Positions 9,953 to 21,726 of a stretch of 64,000 nucleotides of DNA are shown piece by piece (within the stretch, counting starts at the first letter, position 1; every line of letters begins with the position of its first letter). Below the pieces are notes generated by a model that saw only the letters and a list, made by a program, of their open reading frames with translations, did no database searches and was not told where the DNA came from. The position numbers and the translations under genes were made by a program. The stretch is from Hydrangea macrophylla (Eukaryota; Streptophyta; Magnoliopsida; Cornales; Hydrangeaceae): NCBI GenBank assembly GCA_033977485.1, contig CM066988.1, forward strand, positions 77,968,669 through 78,032,668. The letters are read 5' to 3'.

Positions 9953-11280
9953 TGATCTTGTCAAAATCAAGATATAAAAGTATGCTTTACTTATGCTTTA
10001 CTTTCAAAAGATTTGCAGTGTGGAAGTAAAGGTCGAACCCACAGAGATTGAATACTGCGCACTTTAATTTTTAAAACCTGAATTTAATTAATTAAGCAAA
10101 CGAATTTTGGATTTAATTTGAATTACACTAATAACAATAAAAGTAAATCTAAATTATGAAAGCAATTAAATATTTGTTTTATAATAAGTTCAAGGAACCT
10201 AGGATTGCAAATCCACCACTAGTTTCATCATAAGGGTATTTACGAATTACTTTAACTTATTACGTTGGATGATAATGGGGAGTTGTAGTTACAAGCCCAA
10301 TTCCTCCGTCAAGAAAATAACTATGGTTCAAGCACCAACATAATCCATCTTTGGTTAGCAAGAATTATCCCACACTAAACTAGGGTTGTGGTATAATCCA
10401 TCTAATCTAAGCATGGACTATTCGGATACTTGATAGCACAATTTAAGCACCATTACATGTAAATAATCTAAACAAGCATAACAAGCATAGATCATTGAGC
10501 ACACTACCATTAAACTAATCTAAGACAAGAGTAAACTTTGAAAGTAACGATTTAATCAATAAAAGCACGATTTATTTATAAAAATCCTCAGAACATATAA
10601 CTGTCATCCATACATAATAAAACTAAAATAAAAACATAAAATACACCATATTACTTGGCTAGGGTTTCATTGAAACCCTAGATCTAGAGTTTAGTTAGCC
10701 ATAGAATTGATGAACAGCAAGAGGTTGATGGAGGAGGCCATGGGAATCCTTGATCTTCTTCTTCTTCTCCTTGCTTTCCTTTCTTCAATGGCTGACGTTT
10801 TTATTGTATATGGATGTATCTAATGTTGTGTAATGATATGTAACCACAAAATTGATTTAGAATAGGATTTATATAGAGTTTGGAAGGATTTAGGAAACTT
10901 TCCTAAGCCAAATCGTACTAAAACTGCTATATTTAGCTTTCCAAACGTAATTAGGCAGTTTCGTTCGTGCAGGAGTCTTCAGAATACTGAAATACACGTA
11001 TTTGGTTTTTACACAGGTCGCGCGAGCACGATTTTGGGAGGTCGCGGGAGCGGGTCGCGCGAGCGATTTCCTGGATTTCGCGCGAGCGGGCCGCGCTCGC
11101 GAGGTGGTTTTTTCAGCTTCTTTTCTTCTGCTTTTTCACCCCATTTAGCTTGGAATCCTTACTTTTCTCCAAATTCTGACAGAAAATAGAAAATGAAGTA
11201 AAAATATACAAAAATAGGATAAAAAAGTACTAACAACTGTGAATTAAGGCATGTAATTAGGATTTGTTCTCTCCCGATCA
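9953..11280 (-). mobile_element. 5' LTR of the Athila-like element
   Basis: 1328 bp with termini TGATC...GATCA. Read on the minus strand, a palindrome cluster (11105-11016) precedes a TATA box (CTCTATATAAATCC, 10879-10866), then the leader-proximal end and the primer site. Its right end lies exactly where the copia integrase/RT coding relic stops, so the element appears to have inserted into copia DNA. Confidence 0.8.
11016..11105. repeat. GC-rich palindrome cluster in LTR (TCGCGCGA)
   Basis: Five TCGCGCGA-like dyads with centres near 11021, 11045, 11058, 11081 and 11099 (steps 24, 13, 23 and 18). It lies 140-240 bp upstream of the minus-strand TATA box. Same motif family as 604-866. Confidence 0.7.
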
Positions 11281-13283
11281 CAAGGCATCCCCAAACTTTA
11301 TATATGACTCAAATTGGGCTTTCTATTGTACCATAACTCATATGGAGTTATGTTGGATTTCTTTGTGGTATTTTATTAAGGATATAACAAGCCGATAAAA
11401 TTGCTTCTCCCCATAAACTATTAGGAAGACCTGAACTAATTAGAAGTGAGTTTACCATTTCAGTCAAGTTCTATTTTTCCTTTCAGCAAGGCCATTTTGT
11501 CGAGGAGTATAGGGAGCTGACGTTTGATGAATAATTCCACGAGTCTCACAATACAATTTAAACTCATCTGGAAAATATTCTCCCCCATGATCACTCCTTA
11601 ACACTTTAATCCTTTTGCTAAGTTGAGTTTCAACTTTAGCTTTATAAATTTTGAACTTCTCAAACACCTCGTCTTTGCTGTGCAACAAATATACATAAGT
11701 AAACCTTGAGAAATGATCAATGAAGGTTAGAAAATATTTCTTTCCTCCACGAATCACAAAATTCTTGAGATCACACACATCAGAATGTACAAGATCAAGT
11801 ATTTCTGAACTACGTTCTACTTGATGAAATGGTTTACGCACTATTTTTGCTTGAGCACATATTTCACATTTAGAGATATTATTATCATCACAATTTGGTA
11901 TTAAACCTAAATTACTCATGTGTTTAATAGATTGATAATTAACATGTCCTAATCTATTATGCCATAAACATAAAGAGTCAATCATGTAAATAGAAGAAAT
12001 AGTTTTATTAATATTAAGCTTAATCATCCCATTACAAGAATAACCCTTCCCAACAAAAATTCCATTTTTGGATACAATAAATATATCAGACTCATACACC
12101 AATTTAAATCCTGCCTTGTTCAAAAGATCACCCGACACAAGATTCTTGCTCATCTCAGGAACATGACGAACATTGTAAAAGTGACTGTCTTGCCAGAAGT
12201 GAATTTTAGTTCAACTAACCCAATTCCCATAACCTTTGCGGTCCCATTGTTGCCCATTCTAATAACTTGTCCATCGGATACATTTTCATGTTTTATGAAA
12301 GCATCTCGGCATTTTGCAACATGGATTGTGGCTCTAGTATCTAGCCACACTCTTCACTAGTATCAACATGGTTTGTTTCAGCGATCACAATAGCATTGAA
12401 GTCTGTATTGTTATTGGTCATATTAACTTGAGAATTGAGGTACTTCCTGTGAAGGCAACAATTCTTCATGATATGACTAGGTTTTTGGCAAAAGAAATAG
12501 CCCTTCTTATTGTACCCATTGGTGTTGTTTCCCTTTTTCTTGAAGCTTACATTTTTCTTAGGAGGAACACTACTTTTCTTAGGTTTGTCGGTAGACTCCC
12601 CTTCAACCACATGTACTTTAGAGAAGTTATCAAGAAGTTTGTCTATGTCTCGATCTCTATTTCGAGACTCTTCTTCAATACGTAGATGACGTGCTAATTC
12701 CTCTAAAGTACATTTCTTCTCCTGATGCGTAGCCTATTTTTGTAGTCATTCTAAGTTGGAGGCAATTTTGCAATAATAACCCCAACTTGAAATTCCTCAC
12801 CCACTTTAATTCCTCCAATGGAAATATCATCCATAAGAAGTTGTAACTCTTCCATTTGAGAAATAACGGATTTTCCATCAACCATTTTAAAGTGAATATA
12901 ATTATCAATTAAAAACTTACACACACTTATTTCCTCTGTTCTGTATTTGTTCTCCAAACGCGTCCAAAGTTCCTTAGCTGATGGAGTGTGTCAAAAAGTA
13001 TTGTAGAGATTGTCGACAATGCATTAAGAATGTGCACCTTACATAGAAAATCATCCTCAACCTGTTTCACCCTTTGTTTCTTGACGTCATTGAACTCACT
13101 TGCAGTTTCAACCGGAATCGGCGAAAGATCATCTTTCAATATATAGGCGAGTTTCAACGTTGTTAGGAAGAACAAAACCTTTTGTTGCCATTGAGTGAAA
13201 AATTGATCATTGAAGCGATCTAGTCGGACCAAGTTTTTATTCATCACTTGAATCAATTATACATTCGAAGCCAAACTCTCCAT
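11281..13283 (-). pseudogene. Ty1/copia gag-protease-integrase relic
   Basis: Read on the minus strand from an ATG at 13283: Gag (RFNDQFFTQWQQKVLFFLTT; then MEELQLLMDDISIGGIKVGE), a damaged zinc knuckle near 12500 whose first Cys is now Phe, and the protease site near 12350 degenerated to DTRATIHVA. Next comes the best preserved part (11464-12153): the gag-pre-integrase HHCC zinc site (WHNRLGHVN ... CEICAQAK) and the integrase core with D (HSDVC), D (LRSDHGGEY) and E (NGLAERKNRT). A 1-nt deletion after NRT shifts the frame. RT-proximal sequence continues with stops to 11281, where the Athila LTR cuts it. Several frameshifts make it non-functional. Confidence 0.9.
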
Positions 13284-13317
13284 TGATGCACAAATTTGTC
13301 TTAAAATTGTTGGAAGT

Positions 13318-13490
13318 ATATCAATAATATAAATAGACAGTAAGTGAATTTAGGAACCAAGGCACGATGAATCGCTATCTTTAAGACAAATTTGCTGCAT
13401 TTCCATAATATAAATAAAGAGTAAGTGAATTTAGGAACCAAGGCATGATGAATTGCTATCTTTAAGACAAATTTGCCGCACTTCCAATAA
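13318..13490. repeat. 81-bp tandem duplication
   Basis: Two copies sharing AAGTGAATTTAGGAACCAAG begin at 13342 and 13423 upstream of the copia gag relic, probably in its 5' non-coding region. Confidence 0.85.
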
Positions 13491-13660
13491 ATTGTGAGTG
13501 CAAAAAGCGCTTATGGCAAACAGTCCCCAGGATACAATGGACCCAAATTCACTTGATAGTATTTGAAGGATTTGCACAACCTTTAAACACCCTGAACTTT
13601 TAGAACCTTTAAAAGAGGATACTACAAGAATTAATTTAAGAGAATAAAACCAGAAAGTAT

Positions 13661-14040
13661 TGTTGAAAAGTTAATTAAAGCAGTGCCTATATATGCACCA
13701 TACACCATTGCACCTAATGGCCTTAATGCAATGAATCATTTTGTGCCAACAGGTGGCAATGATACTGAAGACTCCAAAAGGTACATTTTATGTATCTAAT
13801 GGATGCCAATGTCCATGTCAGTTACCAACCAAAATACATGTTCTTTGGCATGTTCACCAACGGTTACTTCATCACAGAATATTACTATATATATGATATT
13901 AAATAAATTCAATTTTGATTTGAAATTTCCAACAGATTATTCAGGAATTGATTGCTTCTGTTCAGAAGGCTATACTGGTCCATCTGCTAGAAGGATATGA
14001 GACGCTATTTATACAGAGAATTGTCCCAAATATAAGTTCT
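13661..14040 (+). pseudogene. Unrecognised exon-like fragments
   Basis: Two short coding-like pieces lie on the plus strand. One (about 13690-13795) is open for about 35 codons. The other (about 13933-14040) begins after an intron-like AT-rich stretch ending in CAACAG and reads QELIASVQKAILVHLLEGYE. Neither is long and I do not recognise the family. They may be a captured host-gene scrap. Confidence 0.25.
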
Positions 14041-15932
14041 CTTTTGTTCAGGTTTTCATGGATAGCACTGTTATATGTTAATTTCAGAAGGCATTATTTT
14101 TAACGCCTATGAATGCTACTTACTGAGTTTAATAGTCAACAAACATATTATCATGGACTCTCCTGTTGCCCCCATCAAAGTACGCTTGTCGACCGAATGT
14201 AACATGGGTATGTACTCAAATCCTTCATATGTAATTTTGAAATTTTTGGAATAAGCTTAAACTTGAGAACAAAAAAAAAGGTTCTAGCTTTTAAGTAAAG
14301 CGAGAGATAGAAACCTTTTTCAATTACGGAACATTCTAATAAAAACATTACGAACAAAAAAAATATCACATACTATAAAATTATGTGGAATATAATATCT
14401 TTTTCTATGTTTATAGGATAAGTGTGTGTGCCCGTATCTAATTTTGATACAAATCTCAAGTCAAGTTCTCATATCCTAAGATATTGAATTTAGATAGTTC
14501 TGACACAGAGACACACCCGCCTCTGATAAGTGAGCCTGATTTGATGCAACATAGATAATCAAACTTAAATTCGATCTTTCATATATATGCGCGTGTATTG
14601 TTGTAACATTTTTCTTGATAAGAACTTTAGGTAGGGTTGCTAAATTGGATGTATTTTAAGAAGTTTGTAACATATTTATCAACGTTAATTGAATCATGTT
14701 TGAATGTTCGATCTAATGCCAGGTTAAGTTTACAAAATAGAAGAAATCAAAATCAATGTATTCCTTTTAAAATATAAAAATTGGAGAGGGACATTTGGCA
14801 AACTTGTGAAATGTATAACAGAAGAAATTATTATCTATAGGAGATATGAGCCAACTTAGGCTTCAGAGTAGTCGCATGAGTAGGGGAAAGAAAGGGCAAC
14901 AAAAACCATATTCCTAAATCATTGTTGAATTCTTCTCTTAGACTTAAAAGCGCCTGTATGGGTGTGGAGATACGACAATATTTTAAAAAGCTGCGAACCA
15001 AATGTTGGGTACTTCTATAAATGCAAAATATTCTACAACTGAAGGGTTTGATTTTTATGTTAGTAAGACATGAATAACAAGCATAAAAGCTACATAGGCA
15101 ACACTAGCATCTTGACGAGCCATCAAGAATAGATTTTCTAGATTCCCACTGCATTGTTTATTTCATCATGATTTGATATGTTCCAAGAGGTTACAAGAAG
15201 ATTCTCTCTTTTGGCAAAGAGTCAAAGACCTCGGTGCATTGCATTATTATGAGCCAAATCCTGGGCAAGTCCCATAATTCAGGAAGGAACATAACCCTAC
15301 AGCTCCATTCGGTTTGTGGATTTAAAGAAGGAAAAGGAAAGGAATAAGGAAAGGAAAAATAAAGGAAACTATTTCCCTAATGTTTCCCAATTGGACTCCC
15401 TCGGTTAAACCCTATGTAGGTTAGGAGACGAATATGCAGCATCTAATTTTAGCTTGGACAACAATAGATGCTGGAAGGGGGCAAACTTACGTTTGCTCGG
15501 AACCACCACAAAGCCCCAAAACTAAGGGCAAACTTTGTTTGCTATCCAAAGAACCCAGATATTTACTTTGAAACCCGTCTCTAGATCTCTTGGCTGTTAT
15601 AATAAGTACCATAAAAGAACAAACAAAAATTCATAGTATAGAATGATTAAAACTTTAGAGACTCAAAAGCAAAGTAAAGAGCCAAGAAAAGACATTAAAA
15701 GGAAAATTTTCATAACTTAAAAATATTAATCGGAAGAGTGAACACTTTGATTAAACATGTCAGAACATCTCCTAAAGACAAGAACACTCTTTGAGAAGAG
15801 AAATGAGACAAAGCACATTCAAAAGCGTAAAAGGATAGGCAGGACTTGTCTAAAATTTTATAAAATAAAGCTTTGTCTTGTTGTTTTACTTTCACCCATG
15901 TATGTCTACAAAGCCTGTCCCTGGATTAGAGT
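14041..15932. other. Unassigned interspersed DNA
   Basis: About 1.9 kb of AT-rich sequence with no credible ORF, LTR end, primer site or tandem repeat that I can see. It could be old internal sequence of the Tat-like element whose 3' end lies to the right. Confidence 0.4.
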
Positions 15933-16937
15933 TTAGATCTGAAGAAGGTACTCAGTAGTAGGCACGATCGAAGTAGGGACCCTCCAGAAAGGAGCTGACA
16001 CTCTGTCATGCCAAGCCTCAATGATAGCCTTCACAATGGAAGGGCGCATGATCGAACCCCTCGTGAAATCAGCAGTAATAGCCTCAGTAATATCCTGGAG
16101 AAGCCCGTACTGGCGAGCCACCTAGCCAGGAATATAGAAAGTGGTAGCATATAAATAAGGCAGCCAGATACCAGATCGCCCAGGAAGCCGTACTATGACA
16201 AAAAGGTAAGACCACTACGGGCAGATCCAACAGATATCGCCAATAGAAAGGCCTTAGAGTCAACCAAACCAAGCATCGGCAGAATGGAATAGGTAGTGAA
16301 ACTCCATATGGTCGTAGGGAAGTGACTCGCGAAGGTGTGAGGGGTGTATAAAGAGATCAAGGCGCTCCATGAGCCAAACCTGTAAGACAAAGGGTGCCCC
16401 CGAAGATAGCATAGCCCTGGCAGTATGGGCACAGTCCAAACCAATCAAGATTTCACCAAGGATCAGCATAACAGCACTCTTCATCTCCCACAAACTGCAG
16501 GTAATGGGAATGAGAACATCAGAAGATAACCGAAAGAGGAAGTAAGAGAGCATGGCTATTGATAAAGCACTAAACCCAATGACTTGATACCCACCATCGT
16601 AAGGATCCCCCATTGGAGAGTAGATGGAAGAAAGGTGTTCAAAGTTCATTTGTCGGTCTTGAACAAAAGAGCCTGCTGCATTTTGAGATGTGTGAAGGAG
16701 AGCAGCGAGGTCCCGGACATACCCGGCCTGCACTAGAGGAACTATCGGATCCATAGAAGGATCAGTATACAGAATAACGCTAAACTCCTTAAACAAAGGG
16801 CAGATCTACTAGGAGCCAAAATGAAAGACGTGGAGAGAGAAGAGGTCAATTAGGCTGAAACACTTGAAGTTGAGCTTATCGATGCCAGAAAGAGTATCCA
16901 TCCATGGGAAGAAGATTTAGGAGCTGATGGGGGCCAT
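15933..16937 (-). pseudogene. DUF7745-like plant protein, antisense extra ORF of a Tat-like element
   Basis: A single uninterrupted frame of 335 codons from ATG 16937 to 15933, broken by seven stops but no frameshift. Motifs resemble the plant DUF7745 group found in repeat-associated genes: ICPLFKEFSVIL near residue 50, FVLQVWLMERL near 170, ICWICP-W near 235 and FYIPG-VARQYG near 265. The family has no established biochemical role. A TTTAAA promoter-like site (about 16995-17010) and a palindrome cluster (17026-17158) lie directly upstream. The family call is from memory of motif patterns and would be settled by an HMM search. Confidence 0.6.
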
Positions 16938-17025
16938 TGGAGAAGAAAGTGAAGACACGGAGAGAGTGTTTTGTGGAGTATTGATGAAGGGAGGCTTTAA
17001 AGAAGAGTGGATCTGCCCTGAACAT

Positions 17026-17158
17026 AGGGCGACACTCGGTAAAGTAGAACAACACTCGAGTAAGTGCCATGCGGCAGTCCGTAACTACCATTACAGCAGC
17101 CACTGACTGCCGTTGTGGCATTCACTGAGTGCCGCAAAAGCCTAACCGAATGCCGCTT
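17026..17158. repeat. GGCACTC/GAGTGCC palindrome cluster upstream of the DUF7745-like ORF
   Basis: Half sites ACTCG, GGCATTC, GAGTGCCG and GAATGCCG arranged as imperfect dyads, ending about 90 bp upstream of the ORF start. The same motif family occurs at 20598-20745, 21933-22203, 41540-41619 and 58383-58469. Confidence 0.7.
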
Positions 17159-17628
17159 TGAGCTATATTTTGGCCAGGATCTGTTTGTAATATTTTTTAG
17201 CCCACCTGCAAATAGAAAACTGAATATATAAATAAACGTGTGCATCATGCAGCACGTGCAAACAAGACTAAGCTATGGTCACATTCATTCATTCATTCAT
17301 ATAAGAGAAGAGTGATGAAAATTAAAAGATCACTTGTCGTAAAAAGTTAAAATGAAATAAAAGGACCAAGCCATGGTCATACATACGATAAGCAGTACTA
17401 AAAGCAAAAAAAAGGTAAAAACAGTCATAGTGAAAGCATGAAGAAAAATAAAAGATGATGCAGGTGCCTATCCTATCCCGACTAAAAACCGTTAGCAAAA
17501 ATAAAAGTGTGTGTGTATAATACAGTCGTCCAAATGAAAGTGTGAGTCCTCTCTGAAAACACTCAAAAACATAAAAAAGAAAGGGAAGAAAAACAAAGGT
17601 GAGGTCAGCCCCGGCCCCTGCCTCGAGT
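17159..17628. other. Spacer between the two antisense ORFs
   Basis: No gene seen. Contains a short (ATTC)n run (about 17285-17300) and purine-rich DNA. It separates the PMD gene 3' end from the palindrome cluster of the DUF7745-like ORF. Confidence 0.5.
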
Positions 17629-20359
17629 CTAGCGGGTCATGCGTCTGAGGGGCTCCTCCTCTGACTCTGTTCTACTCGCTCCTCCTCTGCCTCCACCTCT
17701 GCCACCACTGGTACCCCCACCGCTGCCGCCTCCTCGTTCAGAGCCGCTACCTCTAGGGGCATCGCTAAAGTTGATGCCAAATTGATGAAACTGCTGCTGA
17801 AGCTCTCCTACCTGCCGGGACAGAGCCCCAATATGTTCCTCCTGATTTGGAAACAAATCGAATTACTACGTTGTATTTAAGTAACTAAAATGCTAAAAAG
17901 TATAAATAAAGGGAGTGTTTGTTTTTACCAGAGCTCTCATGTGAGCCTCAGCAGCCGCCCGCACCCCGTTAGCCTGAATCAAGTGAGGGAAAGGTTAGAG
18001 TGTCAGAATGAAATTGCAAAATTTAAACTAAAAGGCAAGTTTTAGAGATTACCCTCCACTCCCGGCCATAGATCCACTCTCTCACGCTATGAGCGTAGAG
18101 TAAGCCCTCTTCCGCATAGTCCCGCGGGACATGGTCATACTATAGCAGAATGGTGGGGGCACCCGCCTGAAATCAAGGGACCATGGTCGTGCCCTGCTCT
18201 TCACAAGAAACTGTCCTAAAACTCCAATCCCAGGGTGGTAGAGCTGGAGCCTAAGCTGCGGCAGGGATGGGCTGCAAAGAAAAAGTAAATCCAATGAGAA
18301 GATACACATGCATGGTTAAGAGCTAGAAGAAAGGTTGAAAGGCTAAAAGGAACTCACCCGGGTCACTTCCATCAGAGGGAAGTTCGACATAAGCTTGGCA
18401 GAGCGGAAAATCTCGTACCTATTGGAGGGCTCTAGAAAATCCTGAATAGAAAACCCAACTAAGGTGACCGTGAGTGTGGAACCCTGGAGGGTCTCTGTGG
18501 CTGTCATGGACTCAAGCGGGGGACGAGGCACAAAAAAACCCAGAGCCGCTAGTGACTGTCTGGTCACCCTCTCCCCTAGATACCACTCTCGGCCCTCCAA
18601 CAAAATTCTCTGTGGGTCGTACCCAGCCGACTCCCATATCCCATGGGAAGCGTCAGGAAGCACATCGAGCCAAGGCTGCCATCAAACGTGCGGCTCTTGT
18701 AGATTCGTTAGAAAATTCCTAAATGAGCCAAAATCATGAGCCCTGGTCTTCCACCTCACTCGCTCCTTCACCCACTTCAGCCCCTGAGGCATGATGAGGG
18801 CGTCCGCTGGTCGTGTCTCAGGCGACATCATGTGCAGATACTCATGGGACCAAATCTGCGAAAAAGAAAAAAAGAGAGAACATAAGTTTTGAGGTTCGAA
18901 AAAAAAAGAAATTGAAATAAGAATGCAAGGATTAAATTAGAATTGGAAATTAATAAAGGAGAAAAGTATACCTCCCACACCCTCCAGAAGTCGCTCGTGG
19001 AAGCCGGCCGGTCTCAAGAAATCTCTCCCATATGCCTGTACAGGACGGCTAATCCTGCACCGGCCCAGTCGTACTGGTAAATCTCTCTCATCTGCTCTAG
19101 GGACCCCACAAGTACCACAGAGATACGATCACCCTTGGTGCCCAGCAGAGAGCAACCCAGTATATACATGATAAAGCCCCGGGCCATCTGCTCCTCTAAA
19201 AAGCCCTGCTGACCTCTGAACGTGTCTATGAACCACTTGGCTGTGACCAAGGGCTCCTCGGGGATGACTCCTAGCAAAGGCAGCACCTGATCCCACTCTG
19301 TCACCGTATCGAGGTAGCGGAGGCACTCCCCCCCCTCCCCCCGAAAGGGATCCCAGTGATCGTAGAGAAGTCGAGCGGGGTCATCGTCATCTCCCCGAAT
19401 GAGAAGTGGAATGTGTTGGTAGTGTCCCACCAACGCTCAGAGAGGGCATGAATCTATCTCAAGTTGTTGGAGCTCTTCGTCAGGAGTTTGATGAAGTCCC
19501 CAAAACCCACTGCGTTTACGAGCCCCTTCACGGTCTCGCTCAAATCCTCATACCAGGCAAAGCCGTGAGCTAGGCTACCATGTCCTTTCAACACGTCGGG
19601 CTGAAGCTGTAAAATTGCAAGATTCAAATATCAGCAAGTGGATGAAGGAAAGAAGGAAAAGAAATAAAGAAATAAAGAGTAATGAAAGTAAAAATACATA
19701 AACTAGGAGTGATAATAAAAGATGAATGAATAAGTGAAAGAGGAAGACGAAAGAAGTACTTAAAGGGATTTCACAAAATTTAAAATTTGCTTTTTGATAA
19801 AACATAAATATTCGAATCAATTTTGAGTGAGTGAAAGGGCGTTCATAACACTCAAAAAATTCACAAGCATAATGGTCATTATTCATGAGGAATGTTTAAA
19901 ATTTTGGTTAACATGCATCGCATTCGAATGTCTTTGAGAAAAAGTTGAATGAAAAGTAATGAAGTTGATACAGGTGAAACATTCAAAAAATTCATAGGCA
20001 TAGCATTCATTTTCATGTGAAGCTTTGTCCCTACATTCATAAAGTTCATGGGAAATAAGGTAAAGGATACAAAAATTGAATGAGCATTGATTAAAGCATT
20101 GAAAGCGCTCGAGAGCACTACAAGCACAACATTTGCATTCACAAAAAGGCATTTTGAAGTTGTGTTGATCACGCATTGCATTCATAAAGATTATAATGAA
20201 GAAGAATTACAAAAAGGGAACCGGAGGAGGCATTTATACCTGTCGCTGGAACACCCGTACGGATAGATGCTTGTCCGAATCCCGGAACAAGAATGTAGGA
20301 TCAGAATGGGGAGTGGCCACATACTTGGCCTTCTTCTTACTCCGCGAGCTGCTAGCCAT
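17629..20359 (-). pseudogene. Six-exon plant mobile domain (PMD, MAIN-like) gene
   Basis: I infer exons 20359-20240, 19606-18972, 18855-18358, 18271-18053, 17973-17929 and 17841-17629, all with GT..AG-type borders. All introns are phase 0 once a 1-nt loss in a G-run at about 19330-19338 is allowed for, giving about 576 residues. Exon 2 has the PMD core: RWWDTTNTFHFSFGEMTMTP, then LDFSTITGIPFGG, and the RGQQGFLEEQMARGFIMYIL helix. The last exon is a Gly/Arg-rich tail (GGGSGGGTSGGRGGGRGG). Six premature stops (TAG or TGA) would all be CAG or CGA before a C-to-T change; the final TAG may be a seventh, with an RGRGRG tail to 17602. PMD proteins (MAIN/MAIL, PP7 long-form homologues) act in nuclear silencing, and PMD copies are known inside transposable elements. 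Confidence 0.75.
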
Positions 20360-20597
20360 AACCTGTTTAGAAGAGAGGACGAACCGAGAGTTAAATTTTA
20401 GAAAAAAAAAAATCAAGAAAACAACCAAAATAAAGAGAATTTTGAGATTATGATCGAGGGAAACTGACCTGTAGACCCTCTAGATCAATGCAAGAAAAAT
20501 GGAAAACAAATCTCCAGAGGATTTTAGATTAGAGAAGTTATGAAGAGTGAAATTAAAATGGGTTGAAAACCTACGTTTAAGCAATCTGTCGCTTAAA

Positions 20598-20745
20598 CGC
20601 GGCACTCGATTTTGAGCCCGATAGGTGGTAGAGTGCCGGGCGGCACTCGCTAAGTGCAGCAGTGGCATTCTGTGAGTGCCACCCGACATTCATGGACCAC
20701 CGCATTTTGAAGCGTGTGCTGCAAGTATGGCGGTTTAAGTGCCAA
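20598..20745. repeat. GGCACTC/GAGTGCC palindrome cluster upstream of the PMD gene
   Basis: Includes dyads GGCACTCGCTAAGTGCA and GGCATTCTGTGAGTGCC with centres 22 bp apart (20650 and 20672) plus outlying half sites. It lies about 240-390 bp upstream of the inferred PMD start. Confidence 0.75.
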
Positions 20746-20976
20746 TGATTTCCCCCCAAAATTCAAAATAAACCCCAAAATTTGAATTCAAACCCCTTAA
20801 TTTTGCCCACTTTTGGCACTTTTGTCCCCAAAAATTTGTTTTGGGGTCATTCGGTCCCTGATTTTGGAAATAGAAATGAATTTGGGTCTGATTGACCCCT
20901 GATTTTGCAAAATTATGATAAATTTGGGTCAATCACACCCAAATTCATGAGAATTTTTGAAATCAGGGGTCAATCA

Positions 20977-21226
20977 GATGGGGCCGAAGGGCTGCGGATT
21001 ATTCTGAGCAAACGTATTCGACGGGGCCGAGGGGCTGCGGATTATTCTGAGCAAACATATCCGACGGGGCTGAAGGGCTACGGATTATTCTGAGCAAACG
21101 TATCTGACTGGACCGAAGGGCTGCGGATTATTCTGAGCAAACATTTCCGATGGGGCCGAAGGGCTGCGGATTATTCTGAGCAAACATATCCGATGGGGTG
21201 GGCTGCGGATTATTCTGAGCAATTGC
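20977..21226. repeat. 43-bp tandem repeat, 6 copies
   Basis: Units built on GGGCTGCGGATTATTCTGAG followed by CAAAC and a variable junction. The last unit is shortened. Tandem repeats near the 3' end are a known feature of Tat/Ogre-type elements and can seed satellites. Confidence 0.9.
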
Positions 21227-21520
21227 ATTCGTCTACCTGGTTAGGGTAGTCACTGATCTGGAGAAGATCAACCAGTTGATCACAGACTCTAAACCTTAAA
21301 AAAATATAATAATGACTCGTCTTTTAGTCTGAATGGACAAGAGCATTGAATAGCATAGGGTTAGATTGCATCTGGATATGTCGTAATAGGACAATTTTCG
21401 AATCATATCATTTATAGAGCATGAAGCTGCATCAACAGTCATCATTGCATGAGCACGTGCATCACAACAGGATAGGTGCGTTCATCCGTATGGATACTTG
21501 CATTTGTGTGCATTTGTCCC

Positions 21521-21580
21521 CGGTCCGAACTACGTCTCGGTCTGATTCTCGAGTAGATACGTAGGTAGCTCACTGTTGAG
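21521..21580 (+). other. Tat-type 3' internal motif
   Basis: Contains GAACTACGT...CTGATTC...GATACGTAGGTAG. I recognise this pattern from the 3' non-coding part of Tat-lineage elements. Minus-strand versions occur at about 50790-50940 in the second Tat element. Confidence 0.6.
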
Positions 21581-21726
21581 CACAACCGATTTGAACCTTG
21601 GTGCGCGGCTATTTTCTTTGCAACGTATGTTGTTTTTGTTACCTAAATCCAACAGTTTGGTCAAAGGCTTGTCTTCACACAGGCTTCGACATTCACCTAT
21701 GACACGCGTTGCTCCACAAGCTCTTT

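Larger units (their letters stand above)
1..11280 (-). mobile_element. Athila-lineage Ty3/gypsy element, gag-pro only, 5' LTR at right, left end outside window
   Basis: The order read on the minus strand is 5' LTR (9953-11280), tRNA-Asp primer site (9930-9946), leader, gag (2769-3662), zinc knuckle (about 2570-2620), aspartic protease (about 1170-2213) and 3' non-coding region (1-1169). Two later insertions split the leader: a solo LTR (4120-7804) and a foldback element (7813-9904). Gag begins with the FNLELERTLR-type N-terminus typical of Athila, and the tRNA-Asp primer also fits Athila. No reverse transcriptase, RNase H or integrase lies between protease and 3' region, so this copy is a gag-pro deletion derivative. 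Its 3' LTR would lie left of the window. The grouping of these pieces into one element is an inference from order and strand. Confidence 0.7.

Noticed and set aside
16876..17121. 81-codon minus ORF upstream of the DUF7745-like frame
   Set aside because: Different frame from the conserved motifs; it spans the palindrome cluster and 5' non-coding part.
18464..18739. Plus-strand ORFs over the PMD gene
   Set aside because: Shadows of PMD exon 3 on the opposite strand.
20886..20980. Short inverted repeat (TTGACCCCTGATTTTGC / AAATCAGGGGTCAA)
   Set aside because: Single small dyad next to the 43-bp array; no sign it is a mobile element, and noted only as possible structure.
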